The position numbers and the translations under genes are program-made. From positions 1-64,000 of the forward strand of contig JAJOZX010009054.1 of NCBI GenBank assembly GCA_023014485.1: DNA of 64,000 nucleotides. Reading direction: 5' to 3'. Within the stretch, counting starts at the first letter, position 1. Each line of letters opens with the position of its first letter. Under the pieces are notes generated by a model. It did not search any database and was not told the DNA's origin. It saw nothing but the letters and a program-made list of their open reading frames with translations. This document shows positions 11,324 through 24,300 of the stretch, piece by piece. The stretch comes from Bathynomus jamesi. Its lineage: Eukaryota; Arthropoda; Malacostraca; Isopoda; Cirolanidae.

Positions 11324-14300
11324 TAGGGTGTATCAATTTTAGTAAAGTCAACAATCCAAAAACTACCAATGCTCAAATGATGTCATATTATCTAGCAAAC
11401 TTAGAAATATCTTTAGTGCTGTTTAAAAAAGCCATTTACCTACTTATATTTGACCATAAAGGTTTGAAATATAGCCTAAATATGACTGTAGCATCGTATA
11501 TCAATGTGCCATTAATATGTGTGGTCAACTTTGGTTATTTTTGGTGTGCAGTATGGTTTCTAAGTTTCACATAGTCACAAATGCTGGAGTTTTGATTGTG
11601 AATGCATGTGTTTTCCCTCCTTTTTGACAATTTTGATTACTTCATAATGTAAATATTGTGTAATTCAAATTATTTGAAATGATGTGTGTGACCCAAACTT
11701 TCTATATATTTTGATATGATAGATATATGAAATTGTCATTACTTTGAATAATTAAAATTAAGTCTTGTACCTATAACACCACCACCACCTTTTATTTTAG
11801 CTTATAGAAGATATTAAGAATTTCAGTTAACTTTGTAATCATAATCAGTAGGCCTATCCAAATTTCAATGACATTTCTTTTGTTCATAGGTACAAAGGAT
11901 GAGTCAAAGAAATCAGAACCCGAAGCAAATCAAGTTGTCACCTAAGTCATTTGGTGGGGACTGGGAGGGAACTTCCCCCTGCTGAGCTGCTCACAGCCAG
12001 AGATCTGCTGAGGTATGGTTTCTTGAGGAGAGAGATGAGTGAGGAAGACAGGAGGAATTACCCAGTTAATGACCTGATTAACAACAGCATTATTCCAGGG
12101 CTACTGGCTCAGTGGAGAAAGGCCAATGCTCTATTCACAGGACCTGTAATCAACACTGAGGTCAGGATCAGGGATAAAGTGAAGGCACTGTGGGATGAGG
12201 CAGTGAAGGTGTCCATTGGCAATGTGAAGCTAGAGGTCAAAGATAGGTTCATGATGAAACTGGATAAATTGGTGGACATCCTGACCTGTCACTGTGATCA
12301 GGAGCTGCAGTGAGCTTGGGTGCAGCCCTGTCTGCAACAGTGAGGTTCACATTAACTGCAGCTGCAGGAGCGAGCAGAAGATACCAGTGCAGGAGCTTGC
12401 CTTCATTAAAGGTCAGAGTGGTGGGCAGTGTAGGGGCACACCAGATGGGTCTAGCTGATCACCCTGAGACCAGAAGACAGGAAGCAGTGCTGCAGAGATA
12501 GGAGCAGAGAAAGAAGGCTGAGGAGAAGGAGGAGGAGGAAGGCAGAGGACTTGAGGGAGGAGTCACTGCTGGAGATGGAGTTGGAGGAGACTGGAGATAT
12601 ACTGGAGGAGGCAGGGAGGAGAGAGGAGGATGAAGACTTCATACCAGAGGCTGCAATAACTTCTTCCTTGCCTGTGGCTAAGAATAATAAATATAACGTT
12701 GAAGATACCACCAACATAGCTCTGGCTAGCTTGAGACATCACACTGGGCTGAGAGACTGCAGAGATTGCCACTGCTGCCTGGATTGATGCTGGTCTTATC
12801 AGAGTTTGACACAGCACTGGTGATTGACCACACAAGGTGAGGAGGGCTCAGGAGAGACTGACTAAGGGGCTGGTCAAGAAGTTTGATGATGAGATTAAGG
12901 AAAATGGCATCACCTGTATCATCTTTGATTGGAAAAAAGATGACACCAAAGTGATGATGGAAGCTGAGGGCAGTGACAGGCAGTTTCCTGACCTCATTAA
13001 GGACGAACACTACAGTGTACAATGAACCAGGTGGGAAATATTTGTGGCATTTTGTACCAGAGGTAGCTGCAGAGAGAAGTAGTCATGCTGAGGTCATTGC
13101 TGATCATCTAGTGAACTGGCTAAGAGAGAGAGAGGAGCAGACCAGACCCTTTGGGCCATAGGTGGTGACAGTACTAATGTGAATACTGGCTGGGAGGGAG
13201 GAGTAACGCATTATGTGGAGGCCAAGCTCAGCAGGAAGTTGGTGTGGATTGTCTGTGACTTGCACACTGAGGAGCTGAGTCTCAGACACCTGGTAACTGC
13301 ACTGGATGGCAAAACATTGAGCAACAACAAATGGTCTGGGCCCTATGAAAGATGTTAGACACTGCCACTGAGCTGGAGATCAACCCAAACTTCACAAGGA
13401 TCACTGTTGGTCCTCCTCTACCCCCATCTCAGTCAGGAGGTATATAGTCAAGGACCTCAGTATAGACCAATCATATGGCTATAGAATCATCACTGCCATC
13501 AGATCGGGAGAAGTACCTCAGAGTCTAGCTTTCCTGGAGATTGGGCTAGTCTGTCACAGTAGGTGGGTCACTACAGCCCTAAGGTTCTGCAGATTGTGGA
13601 TTTCCAAACATGGGCTGAAGGGTAGGAACCTGAAGAATCTGAGGATAATTGTGGAATTCATAGTGGGTGTCTACATGCCAAACTGGTTCAATATCAAGTT
13701 AAATCACAGCTGGGTGGAGGGTCCCAGGCATGTACTATACCAGCTGGAGCTGCTCAGAAGTCAGAAGAAGGTGATAGGAATAGTGATGCCTACAGTGAAG
13801 AGATCAGCCTGGTATGCAGTGAGGTGGAGGAGGAGAGGAGGGAGGCAGTGAAGAGGATAGTGGAAATCAGAGGTGAAGGAGATGAGGACACAGAGGTAGG
13901 AGACTGCAGTGTCAGACCCAGGAAGACTTCTGACATCAACCCAGATGCCACCAAACTCTCGGAGCTTATTGACTGGAACTCTGGCATGACTGAGCTCCTC
14001 TTACCTGCTCCCTCACCACTGCTGTAATCAATGAGTTTCTGAATAGACCAATGGAAGTTCCTGCATGGCCCTCACACACACAGTCAGTAGAGAGGTGTGT
14101 AAGGATGACAACTGAAGCAGCAGAACATGTTTACTCACAAGAGAGGAGGGAGGCATACATCAGTGGCCAGGTGGCCAATACGGAGCTCATGTCCAGGAAC
14201 AAGAGCAAGGCAGACATGGCATCCTTGGCAAAGTTCAAGAAACCTATCTATATTTCTAAGTTTTAATACTGAAATACAATCAAAATGTCTAATTGTATGT

Positions 14301-14512
14301 AATGTATGTAAAATGTAGTTATATACAATAAAAAAAATACTTGCAAAAATTGCTGATTTTTCGTAAACTTCAACTATAAGTAGCTAGGAGTGGTCAAATC
14401 TGGATTTTAAAGCCATATTTTGATTTAGCACATAAAAATGCATCATTTGGTCACTAGTAGTCTTCGAAAATCTAAAGATTTCACTTTGCTCCCTGAAATT
14501 GACACACCCTAA
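11324..14512 (+). mobile_element. hAT-like DNA transposon H1 with 8-bp duplication
   Basis: The termini are imperfect inverted repeats: TAGGGTGTATCAATTT at the left, and TTAGGGTGTGTCAATTT on the complement at the right. They are flanked by an exact 8-bp target duplication, TGTGGTAC, at 11316-11323 and 14513-14520. The length is 3,189 bp. An 8-bp duplication is typical of hAT (also P and Merlin). The coding part occupies about 11899-14266; the flanks are AT-rich. Confidence 0.85.
11899..14266 (+). pseudogene. H1 transposase-like protein, frameshifted
   Basis: A likely start is the ATG at 11899, just after an AG acceptor-like site. Pieces in changing frames give: LTARDLLRYGFLRREMSEED (about 11975); a Cys cluster CHCD..GCSPVCNS...HINCSC (about 12290-12370) that looks zinc-binding; an acidic/coiled region (12500-12650); GDSTNVNTGW...G (about 13160) followed by VCDLHTEELSLRHL (about 13255), giving a D-(S/T)-T-x-x-N-T-G and C-x-x-H pattern like the core of RNase H-type hAT transposases; VYMPNWFNIK (about 13670); and a C-terminal WPSHTQSVERCVRMTTEA block (about 14065). 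I recognise the overall type as a widespread uncharacterised transposon protein. At least five frame changes make this copy inactive. Confidence 0.65.
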
Positions 14513-14520
14513 TGTGGTAC

Positions 14521-15399
14521 TGTACCACATATAATTTGCAAATATAAAAATAATGTCTGTAGTTGATTATTCAAAGATTTAATATAAAATTTATTATGTT
14601 CATTTAAACATTTTTTGGCAGGGTTTGGTTACTTATTTAGCATCTGAAACAACTTATAAACCATTATTCAGTGTCAATTTAAGTTGCTGATTTCAGAAAT
14701 GAAAAAAACATTTGGAGAACAGAATAAACCATATTTGCTTTAGTTTGGCCAAGGTCCTATATGCCAGCTTAACTTTGCCAAATCAAATGTACTTTATATT
14801 TACAAAAAGTATGGTAACATTACATAAATCAAGGCTTCACCTAAAACACGTATTGTTTAACTTACCAGCAAGTTCTCGGGATATTATATTCCTTCCAGTC
14901 ATCTTAATTTCTTCTACCCTTCTCTTTCACTTGAAACTTCGAAAAGCCACATAAGTAAGTTATTTCACCTCTACCATATGCTCTCCAGTATAAAGTTTCT
15001 CAATTATTAGGCCTACAGGCCTAAGGCCAAATAATTTATGCTGTATCTATAAAAGATCAAGAAGCCTATTATTTTTTTCACAATGTCTGAAGTCATATTG
15101 TGCTCTCAGCCTGACATTAATTTGAGTGCTTAAGCATAACAACATAAATCATGAGTATGAACAAATAAGGATTGTCAATTTTTTTAACCATTCAAAGTGC
15201 ACTCTACCACCTACAACATTTAATTTAGGCCTGCCAATACTGAAGTTAACATACACACTACACTATTAAGGAATAAGTCTAGTACCAGTACTAATATCTA
15301 TTAAAAGAAAGTTCTAGTCCATAGCCAAAGTCCTACAAGGAATATTATTGAAGACAGTGTAGTTGGTAGTTTAAACTCTCTTCAGGAATACTTATGCCA
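14521..15399. other. AT-rich interval, no gene recognised
   Basis: Nothing identifiable. Short reading frames (for example 14712-14954 on +) lack motifs. Confidence 0.5.
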
Positions 15400-15827
15400 A
15401 CAAGTTACTCTGCAGAATTAAGAACCTTAGTAAGACAAGAATGATTATGTCAAAAGCCATGTTGAGAATCTTTGATTAATTTATTCATTTCTAATCATCT
15501 CCATAAGCTTACCAACTACTAAGGTTAGACTAATAGGATGATAATTTCCCAGAAGCAATTTGTCCCCTTTTTTTAATATTGGTATAATGTTTGCAAGTTT
15601 CCAATTGAAGAGAACTTTTCCAGACTGTAAGGATTTATTAAATATAGTTATTACTAAAATCTTTTTTTTTTTAAATTTTAAAAGACTTGAAATTCTCTTC
15701 ATATAGAGAATAATCTGAGCTCTGAAACAAATGTATGTACACTATACATCCAAACTGAGAGAAATGAAAATACTTCGCTTCTTGATGGTGTAGCTGGTGA
15801 TCCTATAAGTTCCTTATTTTCACTATT
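15400..15827 (-). pseudogene. LINE RT fragment (L7)
   Basis: On the minus strand, NWKLANIIPILKKGDKLLLGNY..ISLT..VGKLME (about 15490-15615) matches RT motifs of CR1-like LINEs. Further downstream (15400-15480) DSQHGF..NHSCLTKVLN continues the same domain. The fragment is cut by the left end of S-d at 15828. It has several stops and no catalytic YADD/FADD box. Confidence 0.75.
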
Positions 15828-16200
15828 GGGCAGTTCTGGGACAAATGAAGCAAAAATATGTTAAATTTATACCCAACCATCTCAGATTTTGCTAATGTTT
15901 GGTGTATAGGGTTAGTTTAAACAAGGAATTCATCTGTCAAAATCTCAGTTATGAAGGTCATCAAAATCAAGGTCAAATAGAGATTTTTCAGACTGAGATT
16001 AACTCAGAAAGAAGTGTAGAATCCAAAAATGCAATAAAAATAGAGACATGAAAATAAAAATAATTTGACCTTTGTGACCTGATAACAATTGACTGAAATG
16101 CTCTTCAAGTTCACTGATCGATACAAAAAAAATTCTTACTCAAAAAATAAAGCTATAACAATATTGTTTTAATTTGTAATAAAAAGTTATCCTATTGACC

Positions 16201-16375
16201 ATCTAGACCAGGGGTGGGGAGCTTTTATTGTGTGGTGGGGAAATTTCAACTAAAATACTCTCTACTGGGGAAATTGCAGCTTTAAATAATCAAACTGTCT
16301 ACATGCAATTAACTTGCACTAATTTAATTACACATTATGCCCGTGGGTGGCAGGATCCCCACTTCTGATCTAGAT
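16201..16375. mobile_element. hAT-type MITE, 159 bp
   Basis: Element 16209-16367 begins CAGGGGTGGGGAGC and ends CCCCACTTCTG, a typical hAT-style inverted terminus. It is flanked by ATCTAGAC (16201-16208) and ATCTAGAT (16368-16375), an 8-bp duplication with one mismatch. No coding capacity. Confidence 0.82.
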
Positions 16376-16562
16376 GGTCTTATTGTAGGTTAAACAATGG
16401 TTAGTTTCATGATTTTTACCTCAAAATATGCAATCTTAATAGAATCTGTTTGTTATTAATTTCCTGTCATTTTTCTTAGATTGTCAGATATACTGACATT
16501 TCCTTATAGTATTAAGGGCAGTAGTTTTTAGATCTGTAATATTAGTGAATATCTAATATCAA

Positions 16563-18150
16563 TTGGTAAAAATGTATGCGGACCCTCTTAAAAAACATAA
16601 GAGAAGGATAATAAAGGCACTTGTGCCAGTGTGTGATGCATCTAGTGATTTTATTTGCAGGAACTGTTTTAATGATCTTCATACAATTAAGATCAGAGAG
16701 AGCAATTTGATTGGTTCTGTAACTTCTGCAAATAGTCAACAAAGTACCAAGTAAAGTAAATCACATGCTTCTTTAAAAGTTGTTGACACCCTATTGAATG
16801 TAAATTCAGATTTGGAAGAAAGTGATGTACATACATACTCTCCTCTTCCTCTCTAAGCAATGAGGGAAAGTTTCATGAAGCAAAATGAGATCTGGATAAG
16901 ATTCTTCCATTGCTTGATGTAACATCACTTAAGAAAAGCAAGTAACCACAAATATTAAGTTTTAAAATAGTTAGGTAATGCTATCCTGCCCAATGCATTG
17001 AGCTATCACAATACCACATTCATGAAAGAGTATGTTAATTCAAAGGGTAAAATAATAATCTTTTTTTTTCAGAGCATTTGTCAAAGGCTAGAAAATCATT
17101 GATGGCTGAGACCAAGCTTGTAAAGGCATCAGATTCCCAAAGAGAACGTTAAGCATTTCCTATTGTTCAAGCATCAAGCAACAAAGTTAGAAAAAAAAAA
17201 TAAAAGTGGATAACAACAGTTTGTGAGTACCTATGACCTTGGGGCTAAAATTATCATGAATACCATTTGAATCCTAGTGAAAAATAAATAGCATTCATCA
17301 CCTAAAGTTATAAAAATAAATAATATAGCTATATTACTGCTTGGTCAGAATAAATATTAAATTACAGGTACACATTAGTATTTCGAGACTCAAATAAAAG
17401 AATTATGATTTACAGGACTTATTATACAAGTTGGTCTCTCTATTTACAGACATGCAGAACAGATACAAACCATTAAGAATGCCTTCAGTGAGACAATAAA
17501 CTACAAGAGGAAGATCAAAATACCAACTCTCTCACCATACACTATTTCCAGAACAGCATCTTTCTTCAATACATCCAGAAGAATGGTTTCAACTAGCCAC
17601 TGACTTAGGAAAGAGTATGGTATATTGCCAGATGTTCCACACATCAGTGAAGGTTAGGTGATCACAGAGAAAGAAAAAAAAACAGAAGTTTGTGCTTTCT
17701 GTGAATCGGATAAAATAAGCAGGATTTTCCCAGGTAAAAAAGATTATCTAACTATAAGGAGAAAAGCAATTGAAACAAAAATTATTGGTTCTTGGAAATC
17801 TACTAGAAATCTTCATCACATTCAAAGGTAATGAGTAACCCCAAAATTAGCTTCTCTTCATTTAATGCTCTGCAACCCGTGGTATTTATTGGCAGGAGCT
17901 GGAGGGACACACTGTGTATGTTTATATATATATCACCACAATCCAAAGCTACAACTCTTGGCTCATATAAGGACCTCTGACTATGCTGTAAACTGGAACT
18001 GAAAACAGAAATCGTATGCTCAAAAAAATGTGTATGGTGTCCAGGTGAAGAAAGTCATTGCATTTCTTGACAGATTGGATTCTGTTGAGGATGTAGTACG
18101 CAACATAATAACACAAACAATGGACTTCAGTAGACAGAACAATCCTTGAT
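16563..18150 (+). pseudogene. S-d transposase, N-terminal remains
   Basis: The opening reads YADPLKKHKRRIIKAL then FICRNCFNDLH (about 16575-16680), the family's N-terminal (C)xDP..K and C-x2-C pattern also seen in S-a and S-b. A second piece at about 17455-17830 in broken frame gives TLSPYTISRTASFFNTSRRM and EYGILPDVPH and FPGKKDYLT, matching the S-b helix-turn-helix-like region and the CPxKKDY motif of S-c. A third piece near 18020 holds CVWCPGEE, like the CKTCPG of S-c. The catalytic half is absent. Numerous stops show long decay. Confidence 0.6.
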
Positions 18151-19256
18151 GTCAGTGAACCTCTAGAAAATTATCAAAGTTCTTTGGCAAAAAAATTGTC
18201 AAAAACAAATAAATGAAGTAAAAATTAAAGAAACAATTAAAGATGGCAAAGACCAAAGTCAGCTGATAATAGATCCAAAATTAAAGAAAATGTTGCAGGT
18301 TCTCTTTCATTATTTTATGTAAATGCAAGAAGCATCAGAGATAAGATAGATGAATTTAAAAATATGTTGAAATTGAAAAACCAGATATGATCATAACTGA
18401 GACATGGACAAAATTTAGCAGTGTACCAAATAATCAATTGAGTGAGTGAGATAATATTATTACCTATGAATTAAATGGCTATGAACGCTTTTATTATGAG
18501 TGTAAACATTTTGAAGGTGGTGGAATATTTATGCAAAGTCAAATTTGTCTCCAATAGAGATAAATTTAATAAAAGAAAGTGAAATAGTTGAGTCAGTATG
18601 GATAGAAATCAAAAATAAAAATGGTAAAAAAATTAAAATAGGTGGTATATATAGGCCACCAGAAGGATGTTCAATTAGAGGAATCCCCAAAACAAGACAG
18701 GAGAAATGATATGTAGAAAATGAAATTATTAAGGAAATAAATAAGGTAGGTTCAAATGATGTAATTATTGTTGGAGATTTTAACTAGAGATATATAAATT
18801 GGGTAACATTACAAGCACCTGAAAGTAACGAGAACTTCCTTCATTATACTGTAGAAAATGGTCTCAATCAGTTAATTAAAGAAACAACCAGAGAGAATGC
18901 AATTTTAGATTTATTATTAACAAATATTGCCGATTCTATATATAACATATCGCTCTTTGAAACACTGGGTTCAAGTGATCATTTTATAATAAGATTCAAG
19001 GTGAAATTTGACTCAAAGTATACTAAAAATACAGCTGAAATTCCTGACTTTAGAGATGGAAATATGACTGAACTAGTTAATGAGTTAAAAATTGGGCGGA
19101 GATTTTTGAGCTTCAACCAAAAGATATATTCAATCAAAGTAAATCTACACACTATGTATGGGAAAAGTTAAAAAATAAAATATGTTCAAAGCAAATATAT
19201 TCCTCAGCGTAAAATAAGAATCGGAAATAACAGAGAACTCTGGATAAATCTGTCTA

Positions 19257-19492
19257 TTAACTCTGACGAAAAGTATACATTTCTTTGAACTTAAACATTT
19301 AAGTTTTATTGTTATTTACAATTAGATATTAGTAACTAGTCACTTAAATGACCCATTTTGGGGTTAATTTTCTGACAACTAAATGATACCTGTATAAACA
19401 TGTAGATGTATTTGTAGAAACGTTGCATCATTGTACAATTTATATTATTATTTCCGTGGGACAAATATGTCCTGTGGTCCTCAGAGAGTTAA
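19257..19492. mobile_element. piggyBac-like MITE with TTAA duplication
   Basis: TTAA at 19257-19260 and 19489-19492 bracket 228 bp whose ends are short inverted repeats (CTCTGACG at left; CTCTCTGAGG on the complement at right). It sits inside L3 coding sequence, which resumes on the far side. A TTAA target and internal lack of coding fit a non-autonomous piggyBac element. Confidence 0.72.
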
Positions 19493-20242
19493 GAAAGGAA
19501 TAAGAGAAAGGCCTTCAGCAAATTTAAGATAACTCAAAATGAAATGGACCTTGAAATCTATAAAAATAAGAGACAAGAAAGCAAGAAACTTATGAGAGAT
19601 AGTAAACGCAATTTAGAGAGGAACTTAGCCAAAAATTGTAAAGGAAATCCCAAAAAGTTCTTTAGTCATTTCAACTTGAAAAATAAATCTAATAAAAAAA
19701 TTGGACCCCTTCATGCTGACAACAAAATTATTGAAGAAGATTTTGAAATTGTTGAGGAGCTAAATAGATATTTCTGCTCAGTATTTACAAAGGAAACTGT
19801 AAATAAAATTCCAGATTTTACATCGGTAACACAAGAGAGATAAATCTTATATATTTTGAGGAAGTGGACATTTTGAGAGCAACTGACAGGCTAAACATAG
19901 ATAAGTCACCAGGACCTGATGAAATTTATCCTAAAATAGTAATGGAAGCAAAATATAGGATAGCCCAAGCACTTAAAATACTTTTCAACTCTTCAATGAT
20001 TAACAGCGAAGTTCCAGAAGACTGGAATAAAGCAAATGTAGTCCCACTTTTCAAAAAAGGAAACAAAAACCTAGCTAAAAACTATAGACCAATTAGTTTA
20101 AACTTCTGTTATTTGCAAATTACTTGAAAGTGTCATCAGAAACAAAATTACAATATTCTTAGGAGGAGGATTAATTAGTAATAGCCAACATGGCTTTCAA
20201 AATGGCAGGTCATGTTTGACAAATTTAATTGAGTTTTATGAT

Positions 20243-20856
20243 AGTATGTTCATAGTTGGGCACCGTTACATTAAATTGGTCAGCGTTACCGTTACTCATT
20301 ACTTCTGAAAATCCTTGAAGTGTTACCATTACATCGTTACTTTTGAAAATCCTTAAAGCGTTACCATTACTCGATACATGTAACAACGTTACAAGTAACT
20401 AGTTACATTTGATACGTATTGTTTGTCTCTCTACACATGTATTTTGAAACTACAGATAAACTTACAAATGGCAGCCATACCACATCAATTCTAATAGCTA
20501 CTATTGTTGACTATATAAATGTTGTTCTCTTAAGAACGATATATTGCACAATAATTTGCACCCCAATGATTTTTGGGAAAGATGAAGAGACCTAGAAAAT
20601 ATAAATTTAGTTGTTGCCACTAACACGGAATAGTGAACTGCATTCAATAGTCCTCATGAATGGAATGGCAATGTTTTCAAATTCAAGTATCGAGTAATGA
20701 AAAAATCCATTACATTGATAAAAAATTTGCAAAGTGTTACCGTTACATCATTACTTTTGAAAATCTTTCAGGCATTACCATTACTCATTACTTTTGTAAC
20801 AATCATTACGTAACGTCATTACATGTAATGCGTTACTGCCCATCTCTGAGTATGTT
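20243..20856. mobile_element. hAT MITE, 598 bp, exact 8-bp duplication
   Basis: Element 20251-20848. The right end on the complement reads CAGAGATGGGCAGTAACGC, a common hAT terminus; the left end is CATAGTTGGGCACCGTTAC. The flanks are an exact AGTATGTT duplication (20243-20250 and 20849-20856). The interior is full of GTTAC/GTAAC repeats. It splits the L3 RT between motifs QHGF and YLDF. Confidence 0.9.
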
Positions 20857-21317
20857 AAAGCATCTGGATAAAAAAGAATCTGTAAATATTGTGTACTTGG
20901 ATTTTGCAAAGCTTTTGATACAGTTCCTCATAAGCAGTTGCTTGTTAAAGTTAGAGCTCATGGAATAAAAGGGACAGTAGCAAATTGGATTGAAGAATGG
21001 CTTAAAGAAAGAACAGAGTCCAGTTAAATGGGACTAGGTCTACATAGAGCCCTGTTCTGAGTGGAGTCCCACAGGGGTTGGTGCTTGGACCTCTACTTTT
21101 TATTATTTATATTAATGACTTGGAAAGGGGTCTAAACAGCAAAACCCCAATATTTACTGATGATACAAAATTGGGATGAAACGTAAGATCTTTAACAGGT
21201 GCCATGAAAATGCAAAAGGACATTGATAAAATAGTTGCTTGGGTAGATAGATGGGCAATGAAACTTAATGTGGAAAAGTGTAAAGTTATGCATGTTGGTC
21301 ATGACAATCCAGAATTT

Positions 21318-24300
21318 GGGTCATTCCATGTTAAATCAGACACCAAAAATGTCAACTGTCATTTTAAAGCTTGAAACGAGTAGAGCCTTTTGTCTATCTT
21401 GAAATATATATCATAAATGATTCATAAAAAAGTTATAGAAGTTGGAAATATTTGAACTTTAATAAAAAAAAATATTTTGTCAGATTTTTTTTTTAAATTT
21501 TTTGTCCCAAGGTACCTCTATCCAAGCACAACATTGTATAAAAATTTCATTATTCTCTGGCAAATACTTGAAAAAATATAGCACAACATTTTAAAGAAAA
21601 ATATTACAAAATGACAGAAAATTCAAAATCATTGCTATTCCTATGAAAAATTATGTGGAGTAACTTTTTTTTTTAAAGTATATACAGCAATATGACAAAT
21701 AAAATAACTAATTTGGAGCTTTAAATTTAGCACCTATAGGTGTACCTATTTTTGTCTATGTAGGGGAGATTTTTTCTAAAATTTTCCAAACATATATAAA
21801 AACTAATTAATTTGTTTTGAGCATGGTACTTTCTAGTAATTTTAGCATTTATTCAAGAACAACATGTTTGAATTTATTATTATTTTCATCAGCCCAGTTG
21901 AAGAGAGACATCTTGCCTTGTAAAATTTTGTGATCCCCTTTAGTTGTTGTTAATCTGTAAAAATAATTAAAGTTTGTTACAAAGAAAAATTATTGACTAA
22001 ATCTGAAATTAAATAGAGAAATTCTGAAAGTGAATTGCTCGTGATTACATTAAATTATCGGTATATAGCAAGGGTTAGAAGGTTGTTAATTTGAAAATTC
22101 TAAATTTAAATAGGTATTTTAGGTTATCTTTCTGTGAAGTAATTCTTTATGAGATTTAGAGACTTTTGGTACGTCTTCTTTTACTAAATTGTACACACTC
22201 CCATTTTCATTACATCTTTTCTGATGACCTGAAATTGAAATCTTATTGTCAAAATATCTGGATGTTGGGGATAGAAAAACGAAGGATTGGGACCATGAGG
22301 GTGTAAGAATGACACCTTCACCTCTCTGGATTCTGTTGATTTTTCCAAAACATATGATAACCACCAGTGGTCATCATAATCTATAGCAACAAAACCATTT
22401 ATATCATTTTCTTCTATCATTTCCTCTTCCTCAGTTACTTTTACGATTGTTGACTCATTAGATGCCAATATCTTTTAACAGTAATTGATGAAAGTGAAAC
22501 AGGTTTCACATGGTGCAATTTTAGAGTTCCAGAAACGGTTTTGGCTTTTGAATTTTGGTCTTTTAAAAATTCTTCTCTTTGATGGTCTTCAATTGTTAAA
22601 AATTTAAAATTTTTTTTAATGTTACAGTTAGCAAATTCAAACAAATTTTGGGTGTTATTATTTGGTTATCATATGGTCTTTGGAGGCTTGCTTTTGCAGC
22701 TAATCTTTTAATAGTGCCCCCCAATCCATCACATGGTCCTTTTCCATGACTTGTAGTGAAAAAATTCCAATCCACCTCCAAATTAAAATCCTTTTTATGG
22801 TAACAGGTTAAGGAAATTTTTACAATTTTTGTATTGGGCAGCACATCCGTCCGAAAAATATAAAAAAAATTTTATGAATAGAATTTTTTCTTCTATAAAT
22901 TTACACAGGTAGCATTGAAAAAGATGAACCACGACAACATTGTAGTCATTACATTCTGAAATAATTACAAAATTTAACTTCTTTTTATTTCCTTGGGCCT
23001 TGAAATATAGAATGAACAGATGAATAGTAGTCATTTGGTTGTTTCAATGGAACGACTGAACTTCATCATGGAGAATAGCTGAATAATTTTCTGAGAAGTC
23101 ACATACAGCCAAAACTTCATCATTTTCCAATGATGTTTTCTTATCCTGATAGTAGTTTGATTGCATATTTGTTAGGAAATCATGGATCTGAAAGTAAGTA
23201 TGTAAATTAGAATTTAGAAGGGCTTGTAGATATATTATTTTTTTGTTAAAAACTAATTAAAATTTAGCCTTTTATTTCATTAGATTTTTCAAATGATATT
23301 CTAGTACAAGGTTATTTTGTCAACATCAAGATATATCATTTTTATATGATTTTGTAATAATTATATATATGTTATGTTCAATAAGTGTTATTAAATTATT
23401 GTTATTATTACCCAATACTGCTTCATTTTTCACAAAATTCTCCTATGTAATCATCTGTAGACAACTGCATCAATTCTAAATTTGACCTATTGGTGTTTGT
23501 CCATTTTTTGATTTGAATGTTGTCAACATAATTTTCATCGAATAACATTTGGAGCCGAGTGGTTAAATAGGTGGTATCACCACAGAGATTACGTTCCATT
23601 AGGCAACATACTTGCGAGGGAGGATTGCACATTGGGGACGGTAATAATTGGCGGATGTGACTGATTTTAGGCTCTGTAATTTTATCAATTTTTGCCCCCA
23701 TTGAACATAAGTTTTAGGTTTTGGTGGATAACACAAACGCATACTGTGTGTGTACCAGATCCGCCAGCAATTACACATTGTTTAGGCCTTAATGAAACAA
23801 ATTTACTAAATCTAATTTTCATCCTTGGGTATTTATTTTTAAAGGCCTCATATGCCTCTTAGTTACAGAGGAGGAGGTGCTTCTGTTTATGTTCCCTTTG
23901 ACCTTGTTCATTAATAACACTCACAAAATCTTTTTTACCTGGCATTAATCTACTTATGTTTTCATTTAAATAAAAATTTTTAACTGAATCTTCTATTCCC
24001 ATTTCCAGAACTTTCCCAGATTTTAGATTTGGTTCTGACAAAATTCCAGAACTTTCTACCATTTTCTTCATGCAGTGTGCTTGGTAGTATTGAATTCTTG
24101 GCATATTTTTCTTATACTCCAGCTTTTGGGCAGAACTTAAAATTTTAATTTTTTCACTTCTTTTAGTGTTTCAATCATTAAATTTTTCTTTTAGCTAGTC
24201 TAAAATTTCTTTATAATCCTTTTCTTCCTGTGATGTTTCTTCCTCTTCAACTATAGTTTTCCCACTAGCAGCTTCTATTTTTCTTTTGAACGTATCTTTA

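Larger units (their letters stand above)
15828..18160 (+). mobile_element. S-family DNA transposon copy S-d (truncated)
   Basis: It begins with GGGCAGTTCTGGGACAAATG, close to the terminus of S-b (GGGTAATTCCAGGACA). It interrupts LINE fragment L7. The right end is lost near the start of L3. It contains a 159-bp hAT MITE at 16209-16367 and the N-terminal half of the S transposase. Confidence 0.6.
18290..21317 (+). pseudogene. LINE L3 endonuclease-RT, interrupted twice
   Basis: AT-rich CR1-like ORF2. YVNARSIRDKIDEF near 18320 starts the endonuclease; VGDFN near 18772 (followed by a stop) and GSSDHFIIRF near 18970 are later endonuclease boxes. After a 228-bp MITE come NPKKFFSHFN (19650), DKSPGPDEIYPK (19900), VVPLFKKGN and NYRPISLN (20040-20100), SQHGFQNGRSCLTNLIEF (20185), a 598-bp hAT MITE, VYLDFAK (20895), GVPQG-like sequence near 21065 and the FxDDTKLG equivalent near 21150, with stops throughout. 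It ends at 21317, where S-a starts. The upstream ORF1 is not seen. Confidence 0.8.

Noticed and set aside
12451..12835. Ser/Leu-rich minus-strand frames
   Set aside because: Antisense of the Glu-rich part of the H1 transposase.
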